44,591 bases of DNA from a virus. How positions within the stretch are numbered: the first letter of the stretch is position 1; the number at the start of each line of letters is the position of its first letter. The notes under the pieces were generated by a model. It was given only the letters and a program-made list of their open reading frames with translations, made no database searches and was not told where the DNA came from. A program made the position numbers and the translations under genes. The stretch lies in the IMG/VR virus record IMGVR_UViG_3300029267_003948, positions 1-44,591 of that record. The stretch is one strand, 5' to 3'. Positions 15,804 through 24,247 of this stretch are shown piece by piece.

Positions 15804-16454
15804 CTACCCGATCTTCACCAGGCTCAAACCAGAGCCACTGGGTTGCATCTGAACGGTACCCCAGCCCACGGTGCGCACAGCCCGAAGCCTCAAGGTGTCC
15901 CCAGCCGACAGATTCACAGGAAATACGTGCGACGCAGAGGCACCGTATGGCGCCTGACGCACATACATTTCGCCACGTGTGCCAAGCGTGAACCCGTTGT
16001 TGATGTCGAGGTAACTAGCAGCTTGCGTACGACTACCGCTGACCAAGAACACCGAAGTCGTGAAAGAAACCAAATACCGGCCATCCTCGTTGACCGTCAC
16101 CTCATCGCCAGCCAAAGTGTATGTGGCAGAAGACGTAAACCGCTCCACGTTCAGGTTCACCACGATGGTGCTGCCCGTAAACTGCTGGCCGCCAGTCTGA
16201 TCTACTGCGGAAAACGCATCAACGGTCGGGCTAGTCGGCGAAAGCGCCGCGCTTGACGCCGCCACGCCATCAATGGTCAGTCCGAGAGAGCCTGCGTCCA
16301 GCGCCTCATGTAGCCCCGGGTCACTGAGAATCTCGTAAACGAACAAAGAGTCCGTCAACGTGATGGAGCCCGCCAGTGGCACGGAAAGCCCAAGACGCGG
16401 CAAATTAAGGATGGCCCCACTAAGGTTCTGGATTGCGATGGTCGGAATCGGCAT
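15804..16454 (-). CDS. Tail appendage protein with C1q/TNF-like tip
   Basis: The 216-aa product has a short hydrophobic-patterned N-terminus (IAIQNLSGAILNLPRLGLSV) and, from residue 100 to the end, a jelly-roll-like domain (YLVSFTTSVFLVSGSR, FPVNLSAGDTLRLRAVR) resembling the C1q/TNF tip domains of phage fibres. The N-terminal part has a simple beta-strand pattern different from modules A-C. TGATG overlap at 16454 couples it to the gene before. Confidence 0.58.
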   Translation of the reverse strand: MPIPTIAIQNLSGAILNLPRLGLSVPLAGSITLTDSLFVYEILSDPGLHEALDAGSLGLTIDGVAASSAALSPTSPTVDAFSAVDQTGGQQFTGSTIVVNLNVERFTSSATYTLAGDEVTVNEDGRYLVSFTTSVFLVSGSRTQAASYLDINNGFTLGTRGEMYVRQAPYGASASHVFPVNLSAGDTLRLRAVRTVGWGTVQMQPSGSGLSLVKIG

Positions 16455-17362
16455 CAGGTGGCCCTCCAGCGGATACGCACAAACATCTGCACGTCAAACT
16501 CGGGCGTCACAGCGTCCGAAACAAGGCGAGCCGCCAGGACACTTCCCTGGGCAAAGTCACCGTTGGCTGTGGTCGTGCGCACCCCAAAAATGAGGTTAGG
16601 GAAAGCCAATGTAGCGATGTCCGTGCCAGACGCAACAACAGCATACTCAGCCACGCTTTGGGTCGAACGCCGGATAGTGACACCCACAACCGTTCCGTTG
16701 TACAGCGCGTCATACCCCTCCGTGGCGCTCGTGACCATGCCATTGATCGCCCTCAAATAGGTTCCAGCAGGGAACAGATTCCCGTTACGGCCGAACCCGA
16801 AGGTCGCGGACTCCACGGACAGCCACTTCGACCGCGACCCGTCGTACTGCATCTGCATCTGAAGCGAGGTGTTGTAGTAGGTGTCGCCCTCGGCCGGGGC
16901 CGGACTGACGGGGTCGGTCGCCGAATTTGAGTACCTCTTGGGCCCCGCCCACTGCGGGTCAGACGCACCTGCGGTCAGGACCTGGCCTTCGGTGCCGAGA
17001 CTGAGGCGAACCCACTCGGCGCCATCGTAGTAGAGAAGATCTCCGGTAGAAGGCGTCCCAACGGGGGCGACGACGCCTCCCGTGAGAACCGATTGAAGGA
17101 CATCCGGAGGTATGTAGGTTGCGGGTGTTGTGTCGAGGCTGACAATCTGGATGCGCCCGGTCACGACGGCGGTGAGATTGACGGTGACCGAGTTAAGGGG
17201 GTTGAGCCCGTCCGGCACCATGTCTTCGATGAGGTCATTCTGAACCTCTTCGCTGACGATGACTCTGACTCCCCAGTCCCCGTATCCCAGATTATGGTTC
17301 ACCACAACCGAGTCGGTGGCGGTAAAGCTTTGGGTGAAAAGGACATTGACAACGCCGGCCAT
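16454..17362 (-). CDS. Tail fibre-like protein
   Basis: This 302-aa protein begins with a beta segment seen in many tail fibres (TQSFTATDSVVVNHNLGY). A central linker reads GDLLYYDGAEWVRLSLGTEG then VLTAGASDPQWAG, a motif widespread in phage tail fibres. The C-terminal 130 residues form a beta-rich tip. Start and stop overlap the neighbouring genes by one base each (TAATG and TGATG), so it is part of a translationally coupled string of fibre genes. Confidence 0.65.
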   Translation of the reverse strand: MAGVVNVLFTQSFTATDSVVVNHNLGYGDWGVRVIVSEEVQNDLIEDMVPDGLNPLNSVTVNLTAVVTGRIQIVSLDTTPATYIPPDVLQSVLTGGVVAPVGTPSTGDLLYYDGAEWVRLSLGTEGQVLTAGASDPQWAGPKRYSNSATDPVSPAPAEGDTYYNTSLQMQMQYDGSRSKWLSVESATFGFGRNGNLFPAGTYLRAINGMVTSATEGYDALYNGTVVGVTIRRSTQSVAEYAVVASGTDIATLAFPNLIFGVRTTTANGDFAQGSVLAARLVSDAVTPEFDVQMFVRIRWRAT

Positions 17363-19710
17363 TAGAGCTTCTCCCCTTCCGTCCAGAAGACGGCGTCGAT
17401 CTCGACAGACAGCACGAGGACATCCGTATTGCCGGGGCCATCATCGTCCAGTTCCAAACGCACAAACCCCATGTCGCCCTCGTACAACTCTGAGATATCA
17501 AACCCATCCTGAGTCGACGTGTGGGACTTATTGATAGAAGTCTGAGGCAAGTTAAAAGTGATGACCTGCCCCGCAGTAGAAGTCAGGGTAGGGGTGTTCG
17601 CGTCGGACCTGGGGACAGGTGTGATGCCTCCGGCAGGATCGGCAACGAGCACTCCGCTTGAAGCTTGCCCCAAAAAAGACCAGATCACCTGTACCGGAGT
17701 CGTGTTGGTATTGGTGACATACGTGACAACGAGTCGGAGCGGAAAACTCGTATCAATGCCTCGAGGCAGATTAAACTGAAAATAGACAGCGTCACCATTG
17801 CCGTTCAGAATCGAGTTTTTGATGTTGTGGGCCCACCCCGTGGGTAGTCCCCCAGCTCCCACGAACAAAGTGCCGCTGGTCACCCCGCCGGACTCGCCGA
17901 AAATGTTGCCCGAACTCACGACGGTTTTTCTGGACCGCGCTCGACCATGAGCCGTTTTGGTGCCGTCCTCGTTGAGTTCGGTTCGGTTCGTGGAGAGTTT
18001 GAACTGCTGGAAAACGGGGACAGTCGTAGCAGCCGATTCAATACGAACTCTAGCCCAATAAGCCGTTACGGTGTTGATGGTTTTAGTCGCCCAAGTGGTG
18101 TCGTCTTCGATGCCGAAACGGACGTGCTCGCTGCTGTTGGCGCGCAGGAAAAACGTGTTCGCATACCTGTGGAACAGGCTCGAATGCGTGGCCATGGCCC
18201 CGATCTCGACCCACGCGGCCCCGTCCCAGATCTCGAACACGTACGTCCCGCCGGAGGTTGCCGTGGTGTTCGCGATCTTCCAGCCCCAGTGCTTGAGCAC
18301 ATCGACGCCGTCCGACAGGACCGACCCGACCAAGATCGTGTGGTTAGCTGCGGTGCCTTGAAACGAAAAAGTACTTCCGGTAGGGGATGCAGCCGCAGCG
18401 GACACATTGATGAAGTTACCGCCGTCGGACACGGAACTGGCCGTGGAGTCGGTCGTAAACACGACCATCCCTCGAGTATAACTGTCGCCCTCCCCGAACA
18501 CGGACTCCCGCCCGCGTTCGGGGATGCCCACAGCAAGCTCGGAGATGAAACGATAAGCGTTGTCGCTGATGTCGTTATCGTCTTGGTAGCTGATGACGAC
18601 ATCAGCATTCGCCAAGTATGCGCCGGGCACAGAGAACTTGTTGCGAGATGCCTCAAAGTTGAGCACATGCAGTGTACCCGTAGTCACCGCAGGGTTGACG
18701 TTGAAGTCCAAGGTGCCGCCGTTCGTCCGACCACTGCGGAACGAGATATTGTGCCCGTTTGCGGTAATCGACACCGCTGTAGTGGGTCCCTCAATGTCCA
18801 AGACATCTCCGGTGACCGTAGCAGCTCCAACCGAAAGACCAGTGGTCGTCGTAGCACCGCTCAAGATGCTGACATCCTGAAAGCGCAAAGAGCCGCTGTT
18901 CACCAAGATGCCGTTAGAAATGGTGCCCGCGTCAATCAGGCACCTCGTGAGGCGCATTTCCCCGCCGCCCGAAGCTTGGCGGAAAATCGTGTTGCCCGCA
19001 CCTCCGACGTACTGGGTACGGTCGACCGTAAGCGTGCCCGCTCCGGAGTTTTCGACACCATGGCCAAAACCACCCGTGCCTTGGAGGAGAACATCACTAA
19101 CCCGTGCCTGCCCGGCCGAACTGTAAGCGATGGCTGCCACCGCGTTCGTCGGCTGCGTGACGAGCACTTGGAAGAGCGAAGACTCATCCGAAAGAGTAAT
19201 CCTTACACCGGTAGCCGCAGTTCCTGTAATCTGACTGCGGCCTGCTCCATAAGCTCCCTGAACACGAACCTGTGTTGGGATAGTGAAAGATTCAGCGAAA
19301 GAACCGGGCCCGAGAACAACCGTATCTCCCGCGATAGAGGCTGCCAACGCCGCAGAGATTGTCCCATAAGCCGTGGCTGTCGATCCGCTAACCAACACGA
19401 CCGAGTTGACGCCCGGTTGCACCAACGTGGAGGGGATGACGGTTTCCTCCCAACCGTTGACTGTGCCATCCGTATTGACGTACAGACGCCCCGTAGAAGC
19501 GTCTGTACGGAGGAACAAGTCACCCTCATTGCCCGCAACAGAGCCTTGAGGAGACCCAGATCCACGCTTAATGTTGTCGGCCTCGAAAACGGCGCCGCTT
19601 TGGAGGGTGAGATCGACCGACAAAAACAGATCATCCGACGCCACGTTGACGGTTCGGATAAACCCCGTGGTGTCGTCGTTCAGTGTGAGGTTGTCGATCT
19701 GGTTGGCCAT
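17362..19710 (-). CDS. Tail fibre/tailspike with right-handed beta-helix
   Basis: The 782-aa protein shares its first 21 residues (NLTLNDDTTGFIRTV) with the 1106-aa fibre gene upstream, indicating a common virion-attachment module. Residues 40-80 contain a GDLFLRTDASTGRLYVNTDG linker. Residues 110-400 have the pectate-lyase-like pattern of a right-handed beta-helix (TISAALAASIAGDTVVLGPG, then repeated short strands). A beta-sandwich (EIWDGAAWVEIG) and a C-terminal domain follow. Tailspikes with this fold often bind or cut surface polysaccharide, but no catalytic residues can be identified here. Confidence 0.7.
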   Translation of the reverse strand: MANQIDNLTLNDDTTGFIRTVNVASDDLFLSVDLTLQSGAVFEADNIKRGSGSPQGSVAGNEGDLFLRTDASTGRLYVNTDGTVNGWEETVIPSTLVQPGVNSVVLVSGSTATAYGTISAALAASIAGDTVVLGPGSFAESFTIPTQVRVQGAYGAGRSQITGTAATGVRITLSDESSLFQVLVTQPTNAVAAIAYSSAGQARVSDVLLQGTGGFGHGVENSGAGTLTVDRTQYVGGAGNTIFRQASGGGEMRLTRCLIDAGTISNGILVNSGSLRFQDVSILSGATTTTGLSVGAATVTGDVLDIEGPTTAVSITANGHNISFRSGRTNGGTLDFNVNPAVTTGTLHVLNFEASRNKFSVPGAYLANADVVISYQDDNDISDNAYRFISELAVGIPERGRESVFGEGDSYTRGMVVFTTDSTASSVSDGGNFINVSAAAASPTGSTFSFQGTAANHTILVGSVLSDGVDVLKHWGWKIANTTATSGGTYVFEIWDGAAWVEIGAMATHSSLFHRYANTFFLRANSSEHVRFGIEDDTTWATKTINTVTAYWARVRIESAATTVPVFQQFKLSTNRTELNEDGTKTAHGRARSRKTVVSSGNIFGESGGVTSGTLFVGAGGLPTGWAHNIKNSILNGNGDAVYFQFNLPRGIDTSFPLRLVVTYVTNTNTTPVQVIWSFLGQASSGVLVADPAGGITPVPRSDANTPTLTSTAGQVITFNLPQTSINKSHTSTQDGFDISELYEGDMGFVRLELDDDGPGNTDVLVLSVEIDAVFWTEGEKL

Positions 19711-19716
19711 AGAGGC

Positions 19717-19929
19717 TTACTTCACCTTGCTGGGGGCTTTCACCTCAACGTTCTTGACATGAACCTCCCAACCCACAGCCCGCTTTTCGCCACCAAGACG
19801 GCATCCCACCAAGGCGTTCAGGCGGTTACGAACTTGACGGACCATCATCCCGGTGGCGTTGGCCATCTCTTTGTTGTCGAGCTCCTTTTCGGGCTCGACC
19901 TCAAGCTCGACTGTGAGTTGGACTTTCAT
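19717..19929 (-). CDS. Small unknown protein between two fibre genes
   Basis: The 70-aa protein is charged, with a beta-like N-terminus (MKVQLTVELEVEPEKELD), a helix (NATGMMVRQVRNRLNALVG) and a basic end. AGGAG lies 9 nt before ATG 19929. Its position invites a role as a fibre-assembly chaperone, but no family is recognised. Confidence 0.5.
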   Translation of the reverse strand: MKVQLTVELEVEPEKELDNKEMANATGMMVRQVRNRLNALVGCRLGGEKRAVGWEVHVKNVEVKAPSKVK

Positions 19930-19940
19930 GTTTCATGCTC

Positions 19941-22900
19941 CTACGGGCGGATCGCGATGAACTGCGGCTGGTACACAACAAGCGGGCTCGTGTCTGCACC
20001 GTCCGCGCCTTGAAGGATGCCGACCACGTAGACGACGTTGCCCGATCCGGTCGGAGGCGTCATGGTGGCAACACCGGCCGTCTGGCTGACGTACACCGGA
20101 TCACCGTTACGAGCGGCAGCCGGAGCCGCCGCGAAGTTCACCGGCACCAGAGCACCCGGCACGGTGTAGACCTTCACATCAGCAGCAGCCGCCGCCCCCT
20201 CAGCCGCGATACCGATGCAAAGACCGTCAATACTGGTACCCGTGTTGGAATCAGCCAGGATGGCGTCGCCCGTCGTGTCTTCGATGGTCACCAGAGCACC
20301 GGCCGTGATGGCAGTGCCGGCCGTCAGAGTAATGCCCGAACCGCTGCCCGTGATGTCGAGGAATTGGTTGACCTCAACAGCCTGGCTTCCCGTCGTCGAA
20401 TCGAACGTCAGGAAGTTGTTGGTTCCGTCATCGATGACCATCGCCGTGGCGTTGTTGGTCTCGAACGTCATCTGGATGTCATCCGCCGACGTGATATCCA
20501 CGGTGCCCGACGTGGTGGTCTCGAGCGTCAGGTTGGCGCCTGCGACCGAGAAGTTCGAAGCAGCCGAAGCATCGAGGCTGATGGCCTCCGTGCCGGAGAC
20601 ATCGAAGTCACCGTTCGTGGTGTCCGTCGTGATGGTGTTTCCACCCTCGTAGGCGTTCTGGAGCGTAACCGATCCGCCCGTCGCCACCTGAGCCCACGTG
20701 GTGCCCGAGCCAGTCGAGGTGTTGATGTAGACCTCACCGGTCGTGCCCGTATCACGGAAGAACAGCGAGCCCGCCAGACCCGTCACGGTGCCGCTAGGAT
20801 CGCTGTCGCCGACGAAGAAGTTGACCGAGTCACCGTTGATACCGGTGGTCGTCAGCGTCATCAGAGCAGCCGTCTCAGCCACCGTCGAATCGAAGGTGAA
20901 GGCCCCGGTACCCGAGTCGAAGTTCACCGAGGTAGCGCCCGTGGCGTTACCCATCGTGAGAGTACGAGCCGCAGCGCCCGTGCCGATGTTGATGGCACCG
21001 GTGTTGGCGTCGTTGCCGATGTTGATCGCACCACCCGAGGAGTTGAGCTCGAGCAACCCTGCCGAATCGACCAGAACATCGCCCGATGTAGTGGTGCCCA
21101 AACTGAGGTTGGCACCGGCAACGGTGAAGTTCGAAGCGAGAGAAGCATCAAGAGAGATGGCTTGAGTTCCCGAAACGTCGAACGGTCCGTTCGTAGCGTC
21201 GGTAACGATCGTGTTGCCGTTCTCGTACGCATTCTGGAGAGTGACAACACCACCCGTGGAAAGCTCCGTCCAAGTGGTCCCGGAACCCGTTGAGGTGTTC
21301 AGGTAGAGCTCAGCACCCGCGCCCGTGTCTCGGAAGAAGAGCGACCCCGCGAGACCCGTGATGGTGCCGCTCGGATCGCTGTCACCAACAAAGAACTGGA
21401 CCGAATCGCCGTTGGTCCCTGTCGTCGACAGTCGGACCAGTGCTTCGTCCTCGTTGTTGTCTCCAACGATGTCCACGAATCCCTGGATGCCAGTACCCGT
21501 GTTGGCACCCACATCAAGAGCGATGACGCCTCCGTCACCATTGGTGGAGAGAGCATCACCCGCAGAGATGTTGACATTGCCGCCATTACCCGTGGCACCC
21601 GCTCCAGAGTTACCTCCTGTGAGGCTGACGGCACCACCGTTGTTGGCGCCACCGCCATCACCAGCATCAACGGTGACGGCGTTACCGGCCGCAGCCACCT
21701 CATCTCCTGCCGAAAGGGCCAAGACGTCCGCCGCAGCAACGGTCAGGTTGCCACTGGTGGTAGTCTCGAGCGTCAAGTTCGCGCCGGCTACCGAAAAGTT
21801 CGACGCAAGACCCGCATCCAAGCTGATGGCCTGAGTTCCCGAAACATCGAACGGCCCATTCGTGGCATCAGTGACGATCGTGTTCCCAGCCTCGTACGCC
21901 TGCTGAAGGCTGTTGCCGCCACCAGCCGCAAGCTGCGTCCAGGTCGTGCCCGAACCAGTCGAAGTGTTGAGGTAAGCCTCCGCTCCCGATCCCGTATCCC
22001 GGAAGAACAGAGAACCCGCATCCGCCGTGACCACACCAGTCGGAACCGAAGTACCGGTGAAGAACCCGACCGTGTTGCCGTTGGTGCCGGTGGACGCGAT
22101 CTGAAGCAGGACCTCGTCCTCGTCGGCCGGAGACGTGATGTCCACGAAACCGGCCACACCGGTCGTGTTGCCGTCACCAGGAGTGAGGACGATGGAAGCA
22201 CCACCAGCGGTGCCGCCCGTCGAAGAGCCGGCGGTGAAGGTGATGTCGTTGCCCGAAGCGTCAGCAGCGTTCGCGGTGTCGAACGTCATCGAGGTCGCAG
22301 CGTCCACGTCCAACGCAGCCGCCGACGAAGCGATGATGTTGCCCGACGTGGTCGTGGACAGCGTCAGGTCACCAGCCGTGACGCCGACGTTCGACGCAGC
22401 AGTACCGTCGATGCTGAAGCCGTTCGTGCCCGTCATCTGGACATCGAAAGTCGTCACATCAGCATCGAAGACGGTATCGAGGTCGATACCGCCAGCAGCC
22501 GTGATGCTCAGAAGCTCGGTGCCGGCGATGACCACGTTGCCCTCAGCACCCGAGGTCGTGATCGTGTTGCCCTGGACGTACGCCTCTTGAAGATCGACAG
22601 TGCCCTGAGTCGTGAACGTGTTGTACGTCAGCCCCGTGGTCGTCGTGGTCGTGGCGGTCTGCCAGTTTCCGCTCGAGTCGCCCTCGAGGACGTTGACGTT
22701 GACAATGCGGATGTCACCACCGGCGGTAGCATCCGCCGTGAAGTCGTTGACCACCCAAGGGACGGTCGCGCCTGTCACACCAACACCACGGATCGTGAGG
22801 GTCGTGCCGACGTGGCTCAACACCTCGAAGATGCCGTCGTTGTCATCCAGGTTCGAACCGGCAATCTGGACGATGTCGCCAGCCGCGAACGTACCAGTAC

Positions 22901-23261
22901 CCGTCGTCTGCACGGTCGGGTTCGACACCGCAGGAACACCAGCCACGAAAGTGCCCGCGATGGTGTCGGCGGTCGCCGTCGGCAGGACGTTCACGACGAT
23001 GCCACCCGTCTGGGCGACCGTGGTCGTGTAGTCCGCGTTCAGGTACAGGTGGTTGTCACGGATATTGACCTGTTCGGAGTTGACCGTGGTGGTCGTTCCG
23101 TTGACGATCAAGTTCCCGTCCACCAACATGTTCGCGCCCGTAATGAGCTCGAAATCGGTGGAGAGCTGAATGGTGTCTGGGGTGCCACCCGTCTCAACGG
23201 TGCGAATGAGCCCCGTCGTGAGATCGAGCAGTGTCAGGTTGTCTGTCTGGTTGCCGGCCAT
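19941..23261 (-). CDS. Long modular tail fibre
   Basis: This 1106-aa protein opens with the attachment module NLTLLDLTTGLIRTV and a TGANMLVDGNLIVNG fibre motif. It then has four copies of a repeat starting LQxAYExGNTI at residues 224, 452, 675 and 867. Each copy continues FDVSGTxAISLD; the first three are followed by GSLFFRDTG (from residues 417, 640 and 832). Residues about 993-1106 form a C-terminal domain also found at the end of the 23273-24247 gene. Composition is Thr/Gly/Ser/Ala-rich with almost no Cys, typical of long trimeric fibres. GAGG lies 9 nt before ATG 23261. Confidence 0.75.
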   Translation of the reverse strand: MAGNQTDNLTLLDLTTGLIRTVETGGTPDTIQLSTDFELITGANMLVDGNLIVNGTTTTVNSEQVNIRDNHLYLNADYTTTVAQTGGIVVNVLPTATADTIAGTFVAGVPAVSNPTVQTTGTGTFAAGDIVQIAGSNLDDNDGIFEVLSHVGTTLTIRGVGVTGATVPWVVNDFTADATAGGDIRIVNVNVLEGDSSGNWQTATTTTTTGLTYNTFTTQGTVDLQEAYVQGNTITTSGAEGNVVIAGTELLSITAAGGIDLDTVFDADVTTFDVQMTGTNGFSIDGTAASNVGVTAGDLTLSTTTSGNIIASSAAALDVDAATSMTFDTANAADASGNDITFTAGSSTGGTAGGASIVLTPGDGNTTGVAGFVDITSPADEDEVLLQIASTGTNGNTVGFFTGTSVPTGVVTADAGSLFFRDTGSGAEAYLNTSTGSGTTWTQLAAGGGNSLQQAYEAGNTIVTDATNGPFDVSGTQAISLDAGLASNFSVAGANLTLETTTSGNLTVAAADVLALSAGDEVAAAGNAVTVDAGDGGGANNGGAVSLTGGNSGAGATGNGGNVNISAGDALSTNGDGGVIALDVGANTGTGIQGFVDIVGDNNEDEALVRLSTTGTNGDSVQFFVGDSDPSGTITGLAGSLFFRDTGAGAELYLNTSTGSGTTWTELSTGGVVTLQNAYENGNTIVTDATNGPFDVSGTQAISLDASLASNFTVAGANLSLGTTTSGDVLVDSAGLLELNSSGGAINIGNDANTGAINIGTGAAARTLTMGNATGATSVNFDSGTGAFTFDSTVAETAALMTLTTTGINGDSVNFFVGDSDPSGTVTGLAGSLFFRDTGTTGEVYINTSTGSGTTWAQVATGGSVTLQNAYEGGNTITTDTTNGDFDVSGTEAISLDASAASNFSVAGANLTLETTTSGTVDITSADDIQMTFETNNATAMVIDDGTNNFLTFDSTTGSQAVEVNQFLDITGSGSGITLTAGTAITAGALVTIEDTTGDAILADSNTGTSIDGLCIGIAAEGAAAAADVKVYTVPGALVPVNFAAAPAAARNGDPVYVSQTAGVATMTPPTGSGNVVYVVGILQGADGADTSPLVVYQPQFIAIRP
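20472..22592 (-). repeat. Four tandem long repeats inside the 1106-aa fibre gene
   Basis: Units of roughly 190-230 codons start at about 22592, 21908, 21239 and 20663; the last is truncated. The conserved cores encode AYExGNTIxTDxTNGxFDVSGT and GDSVxFFVGDSDPSG followed by GSLFFRDTGxGAxxYLNTS. DNA of the cores is also similar, and related cores occur in the gene at 24244-26376. Such repeats allow unequal recombination that would lengthen or shorten the fibre. Confidence 0.8.
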
Positions 23262-23272
23262 GGTTCTCTACC

Positions 23273-24247
23273 TCACGCGCGGAAAGCGATGAACTGTGGT
23301 CGGAAGAGCACTTCAGGAGACATCGAAGCGCCGTCTGCACCTTGCAGAGTTCCGACCGTGAAAAGGGTGTTTCCATTTGACGTAGGAGGCGTCACTGTCG
23401 CCTGCCCCGAGGTAGAGTCGAGAAAGACCAAACGGCCATTCAGACTCGCTGCTGGTGCCGCACCGAACCGAACGCTCGGCAAGGACCCAGATTTCGTAAA
23501 AACTTGCACGCTGACGCTCGCGCCAACGGTTTGTGCGGAGATGCCAATCACTTCCCATACACCTCCGGCAATAGAAGAATTCGCGCGAATCACTTCCCCC
23601 GAGGAGTTGAAAGTCAGCACGTCCCCCGCCGTCAACGCCTCCCCCGACGTGAAGACCTCGATGGAGGTCAGGTCGTTGGTCACGACATCGGTGATCGCGT
23701 CCTGGACGTTGTCCGCGCTGAGACCGGGAACGCCCCCATCGTCAAAAGTGATGTCCTCTGCACGACGACTCTGAGAAATCTCCCAGATGCTGTTGGCGGG
23801 GTCAGAGACGAGCCACAACGAGTCGCCGTGCTGGTCGAGGGTCTGAGTGACAGAACCATCGATGGTGTCACCACCCGTTCGTGTCACGGTCACCACGTTG
23901 GCGGACGCATCCACCTTCATGACCTGTAGATCGTTGCCAAGCCTCGAGCTCGTCGCCGGCAGTGTGATCGACACAGGACCCAGCGTCGCGTCCGCAAGGA
24001 TGACCTGTTCGGTTCCCACGACATGCGCGCCAGCCGGCACCACGATGGTGGGCCCCGTCGGATCAACCACATAGCCGAGGTCGGCCATGAAGTCGTCGAG
24101 GTCAGTGTCGCGCGTGCCGTCAACGACCGTGATCTCAGTCCAAGGAGTTCGTTGAAGGAACTCGAGCGTGGCGCCAGAGCCCGCCTCGATGATGTTGTTG
24201 AGGTCGTCTGAATAGACCCCCGTCCAACGGTATCGGCGAGTGCTCAT
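23273..24247 (-). CDS. Tail fibre protein sharing the C-terminal domain of the long fibre
   Basis: The 324-aa product has a distinct N-terminus (RRYRWTGVYSDDLNNIIEAG). A beta region (residues 65-150) contains a phage-fibre pattern (TIVVPAGAHVVGTEQVILAD), and residues 210-324 match the end of the 1106-aa fibre (FNSSGEVIRANSS to TLQGADGASMSPEVLFRP). This looks like a module swap between neighbouring fibre genes. GGAGGT lies 6 nt upstream of ATG 24247, and the gene overlaps the one before it by 4 nt. Confidence 0.68.
   Translation of the reverse strand: MSTRRYRWTGVYSDDLNNIIEAGSGATLEFLQRTPWTEITVVDGTRDTDLDDFMADLGYVVDPTGPTIVVPAGAHVVGTEQVILADATLGPVSITLPATSSRLGNDLQVMKVDASANVVTVTRTGGDTIDGSVTQTLDQHGDSLWLVSDPANSIWEISQSRRAEDITFDDGGVPGLSADNVQDAITDVVTNDLTSIEVFTSGEALTAGDVLTFNSSGEVIRANSSIAGGVWEVIGISAQTVGASVSVQVFTKSGSLPSVRFGAAPAASLNGRLVFLDSTSGQATVTPPTSNGNTLFTVGTLQGADGASMSPEVLFRPQFIAFRA

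Noticed and set aside
17947-20013. Plus-strand 688-aa open frame
   Set aside because: Antisense to the beta-helix fibre; no recognisable domain or ribosome-binding site.
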